DNA of 64,000 nt from Tsukamurella paurometabola DSM 20162 (lineage in GTDB: Bacteria; Actinomycetota; Actinomycetes; Mycobacteriales; Mycobacteriaceae), in the NCBI RefSeq assembly GCF_000092225.1, contig NC_014158.1, positions 2,852,001 to 2,916,000 on the forward strand, given 5' to 3'. Positions 53,649 through 62,661 of the stretch are shown piece after piece (the first letter of the stretch is position 1; each line of letters begins with the position of its first letter). Both the position numbers and the translations under genes were made by a program. Under the pieces are notes generated by a model, which was given only the letters and a program-made list of their open reading frames with translations, had not been told where the DNA came from and made no database searches.

Positions 53649-54349
53649 TGGACCTCGGGCACGGGGGCGGCGGTTTCGACGTCCGCAGACGCATTCCATA
53701 CGTCCAGCCGCCAGCGGGGCGCGTCGCCGTGACCGCTGAGTTGCACCCAACTGCAATTCCCGAGGCCCCCGAGCACCGGCCACGACGATACGGGCAGGTC
53801 CAGCAGGCGGGCGGTCAGGGCGGCGACGAGGCCGCCGTGCGCCACGAGCACCACGGGGCGTTCCGCCTCGCCCCATTCGGGCAGGGCGTCGATGAGCTCG
53901 GTGACCACGGGATACGACCGAGCAGCCACGTCGACCCGGGCCTCGCCGCCGGGCGGCGCCCACTCGGGGGCATCGCGCCAGCGCAGCCGAGCACCGGGCA
54001 TGTAGGCGTCGACCTCGGTGTGGGTCAGGCCCTGCCACTCGCCGAGCATCGTCTCGCGCAGGCGCGGGTCCGTCTCCACACCGACACCGGTGGCCACGCT
54101 GAGCGCCTCGGCGGTATCGCGGGCCCGCCGCAGATCGGAGCTGATGATGGTGAGTGGCTCCCGGTCGGCCAGCGCCCCGGCTGCGGCGACGGCCTGTCTG
54201 CGGCCGAGCTCGGTGAGATCCGTGTCGAGCTGGCCCTGCATCCGCCCCTCGGCGTTCGATGCGGTCTGGCCGTGGCGCAGCAGGATGAGCCGGCGCACCG
54301 TCGGGGTGAGCCGCTCGACCGACGAGTCGAGCCCGTCCTCCACCCGCAT
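53645..54349 (-). CDS. gpgP: Glucosyl-3-phosphoglycerate phosphatase (histidine phosphatase family)
   Basis: A 234-residue phosphoglycerate-mutase-fold phosphatase. LILLRHGQTASNAEGRMQGQ gives the RHG nucleophile; ISSDLRRARDTAEAL, the ETMLGEWQG glutamate and VLVAHGGLVAAL the second histidine. Synteny with Rv2419c supports GpgP, producing glucosylglycerate for methylglucose lipopolysaccharide. ATG at 54349 overlaps the rsfS stop. Confidence 0.88.
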   Translation of the reverse strand: MRVEDGLDSSVERLTPTVRRLILLRHGQTASNAEGRMQGQLDTDLTELGRRQAVAAAGALADREPLTIISSDLRRARDTAEALSVATGVGVETDPRLRETMLGEWQGLTHTEVDAYMPGARLRWRDAPEWAPPGGEARVDVAARSYPVVTELIDALPEWGEAERPVVLVAHGGLVAALTARLLDLPVSSWPVLGGLGNCSWVQLSGHGDAPRWRLDVWNASADVETAAPVPEVQ

Positions 54350-54756
54350 CACTCGCCCTCGGGCGCGTCTCCGGCGTCCCCGGCCGCGGTGCGTTCTCCG
54401 AGCCCTTCGACCTCGATGTGCGGGCAGTCCTTCCACAGCTTCTCGAGGGCGTAGTACTCACGCTCCTCCTGGTGGAAGACGTGCACGACGATATCGAGGA
54501 AGTCCAACAGGGCCCACCGACCCTCCCGGGTGCCCTCGCGGCGGGTGGGTTTGACGCCGATCTCGCGGAGCTTGTCCTCGACCTCCTCGACGATGGCGTT
54601 CACCTGCCGCTCATTGCTCGCCGAGGCGATCACGAAGGCCTCGGTCAGTACGAGCTGTTCGGAGACGTCGAGCACCACGACGTCGGTGGCGAGCTTGTCG
54701 TCGGCGGCCAGCGCGGCCACGGCAGACAGTCGGCGGGCGTTCTCGGATGCGGTCAT
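54349..54756 (-). CDS. rsfS: Ribosome silencing factor RsfS
   Basis: A 135-residue protein that binds L14 and blocks subunit joining in starvation. [31 protein letters not shown] and [31 protein letters not shown] are diagnostic. The acidic C-terminal tail is short. It overlaps nadD by four bases. Confidence 0.95.
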   Translation of the reverse strand: MTASENARRLSAVAALAADDKLATDVVVLDVSEQLVLTEAFVIASASNERQVNAIVEEVEDKLREIGVKPTRREGTREGRWALLDFLDIVVHVFHQEEREYYALEKLWKDCPHIEVEGLGERTAAGDAGDAPEGE

Positions 54757-55436
54757 GATCCTCCTGGGTTCAGCGTGCTGCCCGGGTTCTCCGGGTCGCT
54801 CTCGTACAGCCGGCGCTTGGCGATGTACTGCACGACGCCGTCGGGCACGAGGTACCACACCGGCCTCCCGGCGTCGGCGCGCGCGCGACACTCGGTGGAC
54901 GAGATGGCCAGCGCGGGCACCTCCACGAGGAACAATCTATCCCGCGGCACGTTCGTCAGGTGATCGGCCGCCAGCTGGTAGCCCGGCCGGGAGACACCGA
55001 CGAACGTGGCGAGCCCGAACAGCTCCTCCCAGTCCTGCCAGCTGAGGATCGATGCGAGCGCGTCAGCACCGGTGATGAAGTAGAGATCGGTGTCGGGTGC
55101 CTGCGCCCGCAGATCGCGCAGCGTATCCACGGTGTAGGTATCGCCGCCGCGGTCGATGTCGACGCGGCTCACCGAGAACCGCGGGTTCGACGCGGTCGCG
55201 ATCACCGTCATCAGGTAGCGGTCCTCGGCCGGCGTCACCCCGCTCTTCTGCCAGGGCTTGCCGGTGGGCACGAACACCACCTCGTCGAGATCGAACCGAT
55301 CCGCCACCTCGCTGGCCGCGACCAGGTGGCCGTTGTGGATCGGGTCGAAGGTCCCGCCCATGACACCGACGCGGCGGCGTCGGGTGTCACCGGCGCGGCG
55401 GCTACCGGCGGCGCTGGACTCGCGTGCGGTGGGCAT
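54753..55436 (-). CDS. nadD: Nicotinate-nucleotide adenylyltransferase
   Basis: Forms deamido-NAD from nicotinate mononucleotide and ATP. The 227 residues contain [15 protein letters not shown] (HXGH motif), [20 protein letters not shown] and the SSTECRAR motif, an ISSTXIR variant with Glu-Cys. The N-terminal 20 basic residues are not conserved, so the start may lie further in. Confidence 0.93.
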   Translation of the reverse strand: MPTARESSAAGSRRAGDTRRRRVGVMGGTFDPIHNGHLVAASEVADRFDLDEVVFVPTGKPWQKSGVTPAEDRYLMTVIATASNPRFSVSRVDIDRGGDTYTVDTLRDLRAQAPDTDLYFITGADALASILSWQDWEELFGLATFVGVSRPGYQLAADHLTNVPRDRLFLVEVPALAISSTECRARADAGRPVWYLVPDGVVQYIAKRRLYESDPENPGSTLNPGGS

Positions 55437-55470
55437 GAGAGTTGATCCTATTGCGTGCGACGGCGCCGGT

Positions 55471-56949
55471 TCAGACCGGCAGCAACCGACCGATCACATC
55501 CGCGAGCTGGCCCGCGGTGCGGCACTCGTACATGTCGATGACGGTCCGGTACCTGTCGGCAACGGAATCACCGGTCCCCCACGACACTTTTCGTTCGGGA
55601 TTGAGCCAGAACGCGTGCCGCGCGCGCTCGACGAGCTCGTTCAGCTCGGCCAGCGCGGGGTCGGTGTGATTGCTGCGCGCGTCGCCGAGGATGAGCAGAG
55701 TGCCGCGGTGGGTGACGGCGTCGGGGAAGTCGCTCAGGAAGGTGCGCAGCATGTTCCCGTAGTCCGAGCCGCCGAACCGTGCCACCTTCGTCTCCCGGAT
55801 CACCCGATCGAACATGTCGACCACGGTGTCCACGGTCAGCGTGCGGCTGGTGTCGATGTAGTCGGTGATCTCGTCCACGGAATCGACGAAGCCGAACACC
55901 CGGATCTTGGAGAACTCGGCACTGAGCGCGTGCGTGAGTAGCAGCGTGAAGTTGGAGAAGCCGGCGACCGAGCCGGACAGATCGCACAGCAGTACCAGTT
56001 CGGGCTTGGTGGGCCGGGGCCGACGGTGCGCCAGATCGATCGGTACGCCGCCGGTCGACATGGACTTGCGGAGCGTGCGCCGCAGGTCGATCGGGCCGCG
56101 GCGGGCGCGGCGCCGGCGCACCAGCAGCCGGGTGGAGAGCTGCCGGGCCAGCGGGCGCACCGTCTGCTCCATACGATGCAGCTCGCTGCGGGTGGCGGCG
56201 AAGAAGGCGACGTTCTCCGGCAGCTGCGGCGCGGCGTAGTCGACGACGGCCTCCGGGCCCCGTCGGGCGGCCATGGCGACGGAGGTCAACTCCCGGACCC
56301 GCTCGGATAGACCGGCGACGCGGTCGCGCGCGACGCGGCGGGCGGACTCGTACTCGAAGCTGCCCGGCTGGGCACCGTCTTCGCCCGCGGCCGAGAGCAT
56401 GCCGTTGGCGATGGCCGCGATCAGCGTCTGCGGGTTGAGCGCCTTGAGCGCCTGATACGAGGAGAACGCGGTCCCGGTGGCGGATTGGTACTCCCCCAGC
56501 TGCTCGACGATCTGGCTGGCGATGCCGTCGTGATCGCCGCCCGCGACGAGGGCCGCGACGGCCTCCTGCCGCAGTGCCTCACGCACCGCGTCGGGGTCGG
56601 GCGGAGTATCGGCGGCGGGCATCCGCATCGGGTCCGGTTCGCCGGGCGCGCCTGCGCATCCCTCACCCCCGGAGCCGTTCCCGCTCCCGGCGGCGGGGAA
56701 ACCGATGCCCCCACGGACCGGGAAGTACAGATCGAAGATCACGTCGAACGACTTGCGGTGCATCTGCTCCCGCAGCAGCACCGCCGCGAGGCCTTCACGG
56801 AGCTGGCTGCGGTCCGCGAGGTCGAGCACCGTCAGCACCTCGGCCGCGGTGATGGCCTCACCGGGCCCGATCGACATGCCCTTGCCGCGCAGCGCGCGTA
56901 CGAACGCGTGCAGGTGGCCGTCGAGCGGGGTCCCGGCGTGTGTGGTCAT
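55471..56949 (-). CDS. VWA domain protein, CoxE-like
   Basis: A 492-residue protein with N-terminal helical region and a C-terminal von Willebrand A domain. The MIDAS motif is [12 protein letters not shown], with [13 protein letters not shown] and [12 protein letters not shown] completing metal binding. The Gly-rich linker near residues 80-115 is low complexity. It pairs with the upstream MoxR AAA gene (4 bases between genes), the CoxD/CoxE-like chaperone pair used to insert metals or remodel enzymes. Confidence 0.86.
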   Translation of the reverse strand: MTTHAGTPLDGHLHAFVRALRGKGMSIGPGEAITAAEVLTVLDLADRSQLREGLAAVLLREQMHRKSFDVIFDLYFPVRGGIGFPAAGSGNGSGGEGCAGAPGEPDPMRMPAADTPPDPDAVREALRQEAVAALVAGGDHDGIASQIVEQLGEYQSATGTAFSSYQALKALNPQTLIAAIANGMLSAAGEDGAQPGSFEYESARRVARDRVAGLSERVRELTSVAMAARRGPEAVVDYAAPQLPENVAFFAATRSELHRMEQTVRPLARQLSTRLLVRRRRARRGPIDLRRTLRKSMSTGGVPIDLAHRRPRPTKPELVLLCDLSGSVAGFSNFTLLLTHALSAEFSKIRVFGFVDSVDEITDYIDTSRTLTVDTVVDMFDRVIRETKVARFGGSDYGNMLRTFLSDFPDAVTHRGTLLILGDARSNHTDPALAELNELVERARHAFWLNPERKVSWGTGDSVADRYRTVIDMYECRTAGQLADVIGRLLPV

Positions 56950-56953
56950 CGCT

Positions 56954-57853
56954 TTACAACCCCAATGCGGCCGACGCGGTCTCGATGTCGACCTGGTGCT
57001 TGAGCACCACACCGAGCGTCGCGGCGAGCGCGGCCTTGTCGATGGAACCGTTGGCGGAGCCGGTGACGCCGAGCGCGAGCAGGGTGCGGCACCAGTCGAG
57101 GGTTTCGGAGACCGAGGGCTTCTTCTTCAGGTCGAGACCACGCAGTGTGGCGATCACCCGGAGCAACTGCTGCGCCACCTCGGTGGAGAGATCGGGCACC
57201 CGGCTGCGGATGATCGACAGCTCCAACTCGGCGTCGGGGAAATCGATGTGCAGGTACAGGCAACGCCGCTTGAGCGCCTCGGACAGCTCGCGGGTGGCAT
57301 TGGAAGTGAGGAACACCAGCGGTTTACGTTCGGCGACGATGGTGCCCAGTTCGGGCACCGTCACCGCGTAGTCGGAGAGCACCTCCAGCAGCAATCCCTC
57401 GAACTCGAGATCGGCCTTATCGGCCTCGTCGATCAGGAGCACCGACGGCCCGCTCTCCCGGACCGCCTGCAGCAGCGGCCGCGGGAGCAAGAACTCCTCG
57501 GAGAAGACGTCCTGTTTGGTGTCGTCCCAATCACCGCCGTTGCCGGAGGACTGGATGCGGAGGATCTGCTTGGCGTGGTTCCACTCGTACAGGGCACGCG
57601 CCTCGTCGATGCCCTCGTAGCACTGCAGCCGCACGAACCGGGCCGCGCGGGCCTGGGCGCAGGCGCGGGCGAGTTCGGTCTTACCGACACCCGCCGGTCC
57701 CTCGACGAGCAACGGTTTGCCGAGGCGGTCAGCGAGGAAGACGGCCGTCGCGGTGGCGGTCGACGGGATGTAGCCGGTCTCGCGCAGGGCGGCGGCCACA
57801 TCGTCGACGCTGCTGAACAGCGCCGTGGGTGCGGGTGTGACCGCCGCGGTCAC
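56954..57853 (-). CDS. MoxR-type AAA+ ATPase, CoxD-like
   Basis: A 299-residue AAA+ ATPase. Walker A GPAGVGKTELA, Walker B LLIDEADKAD, sensor 1 FLTSNATRELSEAL and an arginine finger region EALKRRCLYLHI. MoxR ATPases act with VWA proteins as chaperones for metalloenzymes. GTG at 57853 overlaps the stop of the SRPBCC gene, coupling the two. Confidence 0.9.
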   Translation of the reverse strand: MTAAVTPAPTALFSSVDDVAAALRETGYIPSTATATAVFLADRLGKPLLVEGPAGVGKTELARACAQARAARFVRLQCYEGIDEARALYEWNHAKQILRIQSSGNGGDWDDTKQDVFSEEFLLPRPLLQAVRESGPSVLLIDEADKADLEFEGLLLEVLSDYAVTVPELGTIVAERKPLVFLTSNATRELSEALKRRCLYLHIDFPDAELELSIIRSRVPDLSTEVAQQLLRVIATLRGLDLKKKPSVSETLDWCRTLLALGVTGSANGSIDKAALAATLGVVLKHQVDIETASAALGL

Positions 57854-58302
57854 TGCGCTGCCTTCCGCTTGAGGACCTCCTTGGTGAAGCCCTTCGAGGC
57901 GATCTCGGCGGACATCTTCACGCCCTTCTTCACGACGAAGCCGGGCAGCTTGACCTTGAGATCGATGTGCATGTCGACCACGACGTGCACCTTGTCGTCG
58001 CCGATCGGCGTGAGCTGGTAGAAGCCGCCCTGCGACTTCACCGCCATACCCTCGCCCTCGGACTGCCATGCCACCTTCGTCTCCGGGGTGAACTCGTAGC
58101 GGAACGTGAGGCTGTCGCTGATGCCCATCAGTCCGGCCTCGACCTTCACCAGACTCGGGTTGCCCGCGGCATCGCGCTCGACGACCGTCGCGCTCTTGTG
58201 GGAGGACGACCACTCGGGGAGCGCCTCGACGTCCAGCAGCGTCGCGTACGCGAGCGAGGCGGGGGCGTCGATGTCGAACTCGACCTTCTCGTTGATTGCC
58301 AT
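57850..58302 (-). CDS. SRPBCC (CoxG/START-like) protein, copy 2
   Basis: A 150-residue ligand-binding-fold protein: AINEKVEFDIDAPASLAYATLLDVEALPEWS is the START-like opening, with later SQGGFYQLTP and the C-terminal helix GFTKEVLKRKAAQ. It resembles the CoxG/polyketide-cyclase-like group, but the ligand is unknown. About half identical by eye to the next protein; tandem duplicates. Stop overlaps the MoxR start. Confidence 0.82.
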   Translation of the reverse strand: MAINEKVEFDIDAPASLAYATLLDVEALPEWSSSHKSATVVERDAAGNPSLVKVEAGLMGISDSLTFRYEFTPETKVAWQSEGEGMAVKSQGGFYQLTPIGDDKVHVVVDMHIDLKVKLPGFVVKKGVKMSAEIASKGFTKEVLKRKAAQ

Positions 58303-58308
58303 GGCGAC

Positions 58309-58314
58309 AACCTA
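58309..58314 (-). promoter_or_regulatory. -10 box of the second SRPBCC gene
   Basis: TAGGTT on the minus strand ends six bases before the ATG at 58302; the same box and spacing stand before the paralogue. This suggests a leaderless promoter copied with the gene. Confidence 0.4.
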
Positions 58315-58360
58315 CCCCCGTGTCGAGAACCCGTTCATCCGCAGCCGCCCGGATCTCGGG

Positions 58361-58810
58361 TCAGGCGGCGGCCTTGCGCTTGAGGACTTCCTTGCTCAGG
58401 CCGTTCTTGATGATGTCCATCGCGATCTTGATGCCCTTCTTCACCACGAAGCCGGGCGCTTTGACCTTCGGATCGAGGTACATGGTGACCTTGACGTGGG
58501 TCTGGGCATCGCCCGCGCTGGACAACTCGTAGATGCCGCCCTGGCTGCGTACCGCGGTGCCCTCGTTGCGGGTGTCCCACTTGCAACTGGTATCGGTGAA
58601 GACGTAGTCGAAGGTGAGGTCGTCGCTGAACATCAACAATCCCACCGAGGCGTCGACCACGCTGGGCCGGCCGTTGGCGTCCCGCTCGACGACGGTGACG
58701 TTGCTGTGTGCGGACGACCAGTCCGGCAGCGCCTCGACGTCGGCCAGGGTGTCCAACACGAGCGACACCGGCGCGTCGATATCGAATTCCAGGGACTCGT
58801 TGATCGCCAT
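58361..58810 (-). CDS. SRPBCC (CoxG/START-like) protein, copy 1
   Basis: A 149-residue paralogue of the downstream gene, AINESLEFDIDAPVSLVLDTLADVEALPDWS at its start and GLSKEVLKRKAAA at its end. The hydrophobic-ligand fold is predicted; role unknown. It heads the run SRPBCC-SRPBCC-MoxR-VWA, following proA. Confidence 0.82.
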   Translation of the reverse strand: MAINESLEFDIDAPVSLVLDTLADVEALPDWSSAHSNVTVVERDANGRPSVVDASVGLLMFSDDLTFDYVFTDTSCKWDTRNEGTAVRSQGGIYELSSAGDAQTHVKVTMYLDPKVKAPGFVVKKGIKIAMDIIKNGLSKEVLKRKAAA

Positions 58811-58816
58811 GCCGAC

Positions 58817-58822
58817 AACCTA
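58817..58822 (-). promoter_or_regulatory. -10 box of the first SRPBCC gene
   Basis: TAGGTT on the minus strand, six bases before the ATG at 58810, with CTAACA 17 bases further upstream as a weak -35. Confidence 0.4.
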
Positions 58823-58841
58823 CCGCGCAAGGAGCCCGCTG

Positions 58842-60116
58842 TTAGCGGGGTCGGATATGTCCGTCGCCCCAGGCGATCCACTTGGTCGACGTGAGCTCCG
58901 GCAGGCCCATCGGGCCGCGGGCATGCAGCTTCTGGGTGGAGATTCCGATCTCGGCGCCGAAGCCGAACTGTTCGCCGTCGGTGAAGGCGGTCGACGCGTT
59001 CACCATGACGGCGGCGGCGTCGACGCGGGCGCTGAACGCGCGAGCCGCGGCGAGATCGCCGGTCACGATCGCCTCGGTGTGACCGGTGCCGTAGCGGTCG
59101 ATGTGCTCGATCGCGGCATCGAGACCGTCGACCAGTTTCACCGCGACATCGAGGCTGAGGTACTCGTCGGCCCAGTCGGACTCGGTGGCGGGCACCATCT
59201 CGGCCTCGTCGCCGTGCACGATCACCCCCTCGGCCTGGAAGGTGCCCAGCAAGCGCGGCAAGAACGAGTCCTTCACAGCGGAATCGATGAGCACGGTCTC
59301 CACGGTGTTGCACACGCTGGGGCGGCGGGTCTTGGCGTTCACCACTAGGCGTTCGGCCATATCCAGGTCTGCGGCCGAGTGCACGTAGATGTGGCAGTTG
59401 CCGACGCCGGTCTCGATGGTGGGAACGGTGGCGTCGCGGACGACGGCGGCGATGAGGCCCGCGCCGCCGCGCGGGATCACCACATCGACCAGGCCGCGGG
59501 CGCGGATCAGCGCGGTGACGGTGGCTCGGGACGCGGCGGAGAGGAGGGAGACCGCATCGGGGGTGATGCCACTGGCCTGGAGGGACTCGCGGAGCACGGC
59601 GACCAGGGCGGCGTTCGACGAGGCCGCCGAGCTGGAACCGCGGAGCAGCACGGCATTGCCGGACTTGAGGGTCAGTCCGAAGGCGTCGACGGTGACGTTC
59701 GGCCGCGCCTCGTAGACGATGCCGACGACGCCGAGCGGCACGGCGACCTGCCGCAGCTCGAGACCGTTGGGCAGGGTGGAGCCGCGCAGGACGGTGCCGA
59801 TCGGATCGGGCAGTCCGGCCACCTGACGCAGCCCGGAGGCGATGCCGTCGACGCGGGAGGCGTTGAGCGCCAGGCGATCGATGAGCGACTCCTCGGTGCC
59901 GGTGGCGCGAGCCCGGTCGATGTCCTCGGCGTTCGCTGCGAGGATGCGCTCCTTGTTCGCGAGCAGCGCGTCGGCCGCGGCGTGCAGGGCGGCGTTCTTC
60001 TGCTCGGTGGTCAGGGTGACCAACTGCTTGGACGCGGCGCGGGCGGCGCGGGCCGCCTCCTGGACCGCCTCCGTCGCGACGGTGAGATCGGCGTCCTGCG
60101 CGGTGGGCGTGCTCAT
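58842..60116 (-). CDS. proA: Glutamate-5-semialdehyde dehydrogenase (gamma-glutamyl phosphate reductase)
   Basis: Second step of proline synthesis: reduces gamma-glutamyl phosphate with NADPH. The 424 residues contain the [27 protein letters not shown] region, [14 protein letters not shown], and the catalytic Cys in [11 protein letters not shown]. proB is not in the window. Its ATG overlaps the stop of the monooxygenase gene by four bases. Confidence 0.96.
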   Translation of the reverse strand: MSTPTAQDADLTVATEAVQEAARAARAASKQLVTLTTEQKNAALHAAADALLANKERILAANAEDIDRARATGTEESLIDRLALNASRVDGIASGLRQVAGLPDPIGTVLRGSTLPNGLELRQVAVPLGVVGIVYEARPNVTVDAFGLTLKSGNAVLLRGSSSAASSNAALVAVLRESLQASGITPDAVSLLSAASRATVTALIRARGLVDVVIPRGGAGLIAAVVRDATVPTIETGVGNCHIYVHSAADLDMAERLVVNAKTRRPSVCNTVETVLIDSAVKDSFLPRLLGTFQAEGVIVHGDEAEMVPATESDWADEYLSLDVAVKLVDGLDAAIEHIDRYGTGHTEAIVTGDLAAARAFSARVDAAAVMVNASTAFTDGEQFGFGAEIGISTQKLHARGPMGLPELTSTKWIAWGDGHIRPR

Positions 60117-61726
60117 GGTCCGAGAATACGTGTCCGGCTGATCCCGCCGGGCCGCGGTACGGACGAGGGAACTGGAACCGGTCTCGTGGACGGGACGAGC
60201 CCGCTCCCGACTCTCTGACCTGGTGCGGCGGACATGACAGGTATGTGGGTGTAGATCTCGCCGAGGGAGCGACCGGCGATCATGACGGTGCCGTCGGGTC
60301 TCACCAGAGCGGCGATCGCGCCGTTGTCTGCCAACCAGTGACTCAGCCCGCCTTCGGATTCGACGATGATCGCGGCGCCACGCCGGGTGATCTCGAATCG
60401 TTGCTCGGCCGTCGGCTCGTGCCGGGTCACGATGATGAACCCGGGCGAGCTGGTGTCGAGCCGACGCCCTTCCTCGTCCACCGGGACGTTCGGAGCGAGC
60501 GTTCCCGTCAACGAGGCGCCGCCACGGACGTAGTAAGACCGCCGGAGCGGTGGTGTGGCGCTGGTGGTGAGGCGAGTGGCGATGGCGGGCACCCGCGCGA
60601 GGATCGGGGCGACATGGCGTCGCAGGCGGTCGCCGCAGCGCCCGCCACCCGTCATGAGCACGCCCGTGGCTTTGGCCATCCGGATCAGACCGACGGCGTG
60701 TGGTTTCCGTTCGTCCTCGTAACTGTCGAGGCTCGCCTGCTCCACACCTCCGTTGAGGACGGCGGCAAGCTTCCAGCTGAGGTTCATCGCATCCCGGATA
60801 CCCGCTCCCATTCCCTGTCCGATGAACGGCGGGGTGAGGTGGGCGGCGTCACCGAGTAGGAAGATGCGGCGTTCACGCCACCGCTGCGCCACGCGGGCGG
60901 TGAACGTGTACTCCGCGCAGCGGACCAGCCGCAGGTCGGGGTCGACCAGACCGTCCAGCCACGGGCTCATCAGCGGGAGTACTGCGTCGAGATCAGGGAA
61001 ATCAGAGGCGGTTTCTCCGGCGAGGAGTTGGAACTCCCACCGGTACCGGGTGTCTCCGATACGCATGTACGTAGCCGCACGCCGGGCATCGCAGACCTGT
61101 TGTATGCCGTCCCATTGCTGGAGGTCGGCGGTGGTCTCGATGTCGATCACCAGCCATCGCTGACTGAATCCGAGGTCCCGCCAACACGTATCGATGACCG
61201 ACCGCGTCGTGCTCCCTGCACCGTCGCAACCGAGGACGTAGGAGCCCTCGACGGAGAAGGATGCGCCCGTGGCGCGATCGGTGGCGTGGACGGTCACCGA
61301 CGTATCACTCTGAGTGATGCCGTGGACCTCCGCACCGCTGCGCAGCGCGACCAAACCGCTGCGTTGCGCCACCGCACTGCGAAGCAGCCGTTCGAGTTCG
61401 GGTTGGTCGAACATCGACGCGGCGGGGTATCCGTGCACGCCCACCCCGGGGTTGCGCGGGAATTCGGCGATGAGGTCGAGGGCGCCGCCCACCAGGCGGA
61501 GGCCATGGGCCGGACGGGAGATCGCGGCGAATTCCTCTGCGAGGCCGAGTCGCGCGAGAACCCGATAGACCTCATCGTCGAGATGGACGGCGCGGGGCTG
61601 CGGGTAGACGTCGTCCCAGCGCTCGATGATGACGGAGGCCACCCCGTAGTCGGCGAGTAGCGCCGCAGCGGTGAGTCCGGTCGGCCCCGCACCGATGATG
61701 ACGACGGTCGCGTGCGGCACGGTCAT
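60113..61726 (-). CDS. FAD-dependent aromatic monooxygenase (MhpA/PHBH-like)
   Basis: A 537-residue flavoprotein hydroxylase for phenolic substrates. [17 protein letters not shown] at the N-terminus binds [15 protein letters not shown] is the DG motif for [26 protein letters not shown] is the GD motif. The C-terminal thioredoxin-like region has no cysteines. It resembles 3-(3-hydroxyphenyl)propionate hydroxylases and heads towards ring cleavage with the two next genes; the substrate is not proven. Overlaps the FAH-family gene. Confidence 0.86.
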   Translation of the reverse strand: MTVPHATVVIIGAGPTGLTAAALLADYGVASVIIERWDDVYPQPRAVHLDDEVYRVLARLGLAEEFAAISRPAHGLRLVGGALDLIAEFPRNPGVGVHGYPAASMFDQPELERLLRSAVAQRSGLVALRSGAEVHGITQSDTSVTVHATDRATGASFSVEGSYVLGCDGAGSTTRSVIDTCWRDLGFSQRWLVIDIETTADLQQWDGIQQVCDARRAATYMRIGDTRYRWEFQLLAGETASDFPDLDAVLPLMSPWLDGLVDPDLRLVRCAEYTFTARVAQRWRERRIFLLGDAAHLTPPFIGQGMGAGIRDAMNLSWKLAAVLNGGVEQASLDSYEDERKPHAVGLIRMAKATGVLMTGGGRCGDRLRRHVAPILARVPAIATRLTTSATPPLRRSYYVRGGASLTGTLAPNVPVDEEGRRLDTSSPGFIIVTRHEPTAEQRFEITRRGAAIIVESEGGLSHWLADNGAIAALVRPDGTVMIAGRSLGEIYTHIPVMSAAPGQRVGSGLVPSTRPVPVPSSVPRPGGISRTRILGP

Positions 61727-62661
61727 GTGTACCGCACAACCGTGCGCTGCGTTCCCGAATCGAGGGCCCCATCGCCGGAGCGGACGGTGGCTTCCACGAT
61801 ATCGCCGTCGCGGAGGTACTTCGGATTTGCCGCCTGGCGCTTGAAGAAGGCATTCCACTTCAGATGCGGCGGCAACAGGGATCCGAGGATCTCGATGGGC
61901 TTGGCCGGTGCGGTCAACGCCGTGCCGCCGGGTGTGCCGGTGAGAAGCAGGTCACCGGGATCGACCTGCTGGAAGCGGGCCAGTGTTCGCGCGGCCTCGA
62001 GCGGACCGTAGATCATGTCCGCGACGGTGCTGTTCTGCCGGGTCACACCATTGACTCGCAGTTCCAGTGTAAGGGTGGGGAACTTCTCCCAGTCGCCCCG
62101 TTCGAGGAGTATCAGCACCGGCCCGACCGGGGTGAAAGTCGGATAGGACTTCGACTCGTAGAATTGCGTTTTCGGCAGCTGCACATCGCGCGCGGACACG
62201 TCGTTGGTGACGACGATGCCCGCGACTGCATCGGCCAGGCCGGCGGCATCGATCGACGCTCCGACGGGAATCGTCCTTCCGAATACGATTCCGATCTCGA
62301 CCTCATAGTCGAGCAGGGATACGTGGGCGGGCTTGACGATGTCATCGAACGGACCGGAGATCGATCCCGAGGACTTCCGGAAGAACGTCAGGGGCACCTT
62401 GTCCGGGTCCATCCCCGAATCCCTCACGTGAGAGATGTAATTCGTCATCTGCGCGATCACCCGGCACGGTGCGGTCACGGGAGAGATCAGCGTGAGAGTA
62501 GTCGGATCCACCACGTCACCGTCGCCTGAGGCAGCGGTTGCGACCGCTGCGGCGTCGGCGATCAATTCGGCGGTCGTGGTGGCGAGGGTGTCGACACGGC
62601 GGACGCCGGCGGGTACCGATACCCACCACGCATCGGCAGTGCGAAGAACGGAAAAGCTCAT
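61723..62661 (-). CDS. Fumarylacetoacetate hydrolase (FAH) family protein
   Basis: A 312-residue enzyme for C-C bond hydrolysis, hydration or decarboxylation of ring-cleavage products. The FAH core has KSSGSISGPFDDIV, LLDYEVEIGIVFGR (the metal-binding DxE-x-E pattern), TNDVSARDVQ, KSYPTFTPVGPVL and LTGTPGGTA. Probably processes the product made by the VOC dioxygenase. ATG 62661 overlaps its stop. Confidence 0.88.
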   Translation of the reverse strand: MSFSVLRTADAWWVSVPAGVRRVDTLATTTAELIADAAAVATAASGDGDVVDPTTLTLISPVTAPCRVIAQMTNYISHVRDSGMDPDKVPLTFFRKSSGSISGPFDDIVKPAHVSLLDYEVEIGIVFGRTIPVGASIDAAGLADAVAGIVVTNDVSARDVQLPKTQFYESKSYPTFTPVGPVLILLERGDWEKFPTLTLELRVNGVTRQNSTVADMIYGPLEAARTLARFQQVDPGDLLLTGTPGGTALTAPAKPIEILGSLLPPHLKWNAFFKRQAANPKYLRDGDIVEATVRSGDGALDSGTQRTVVRYT

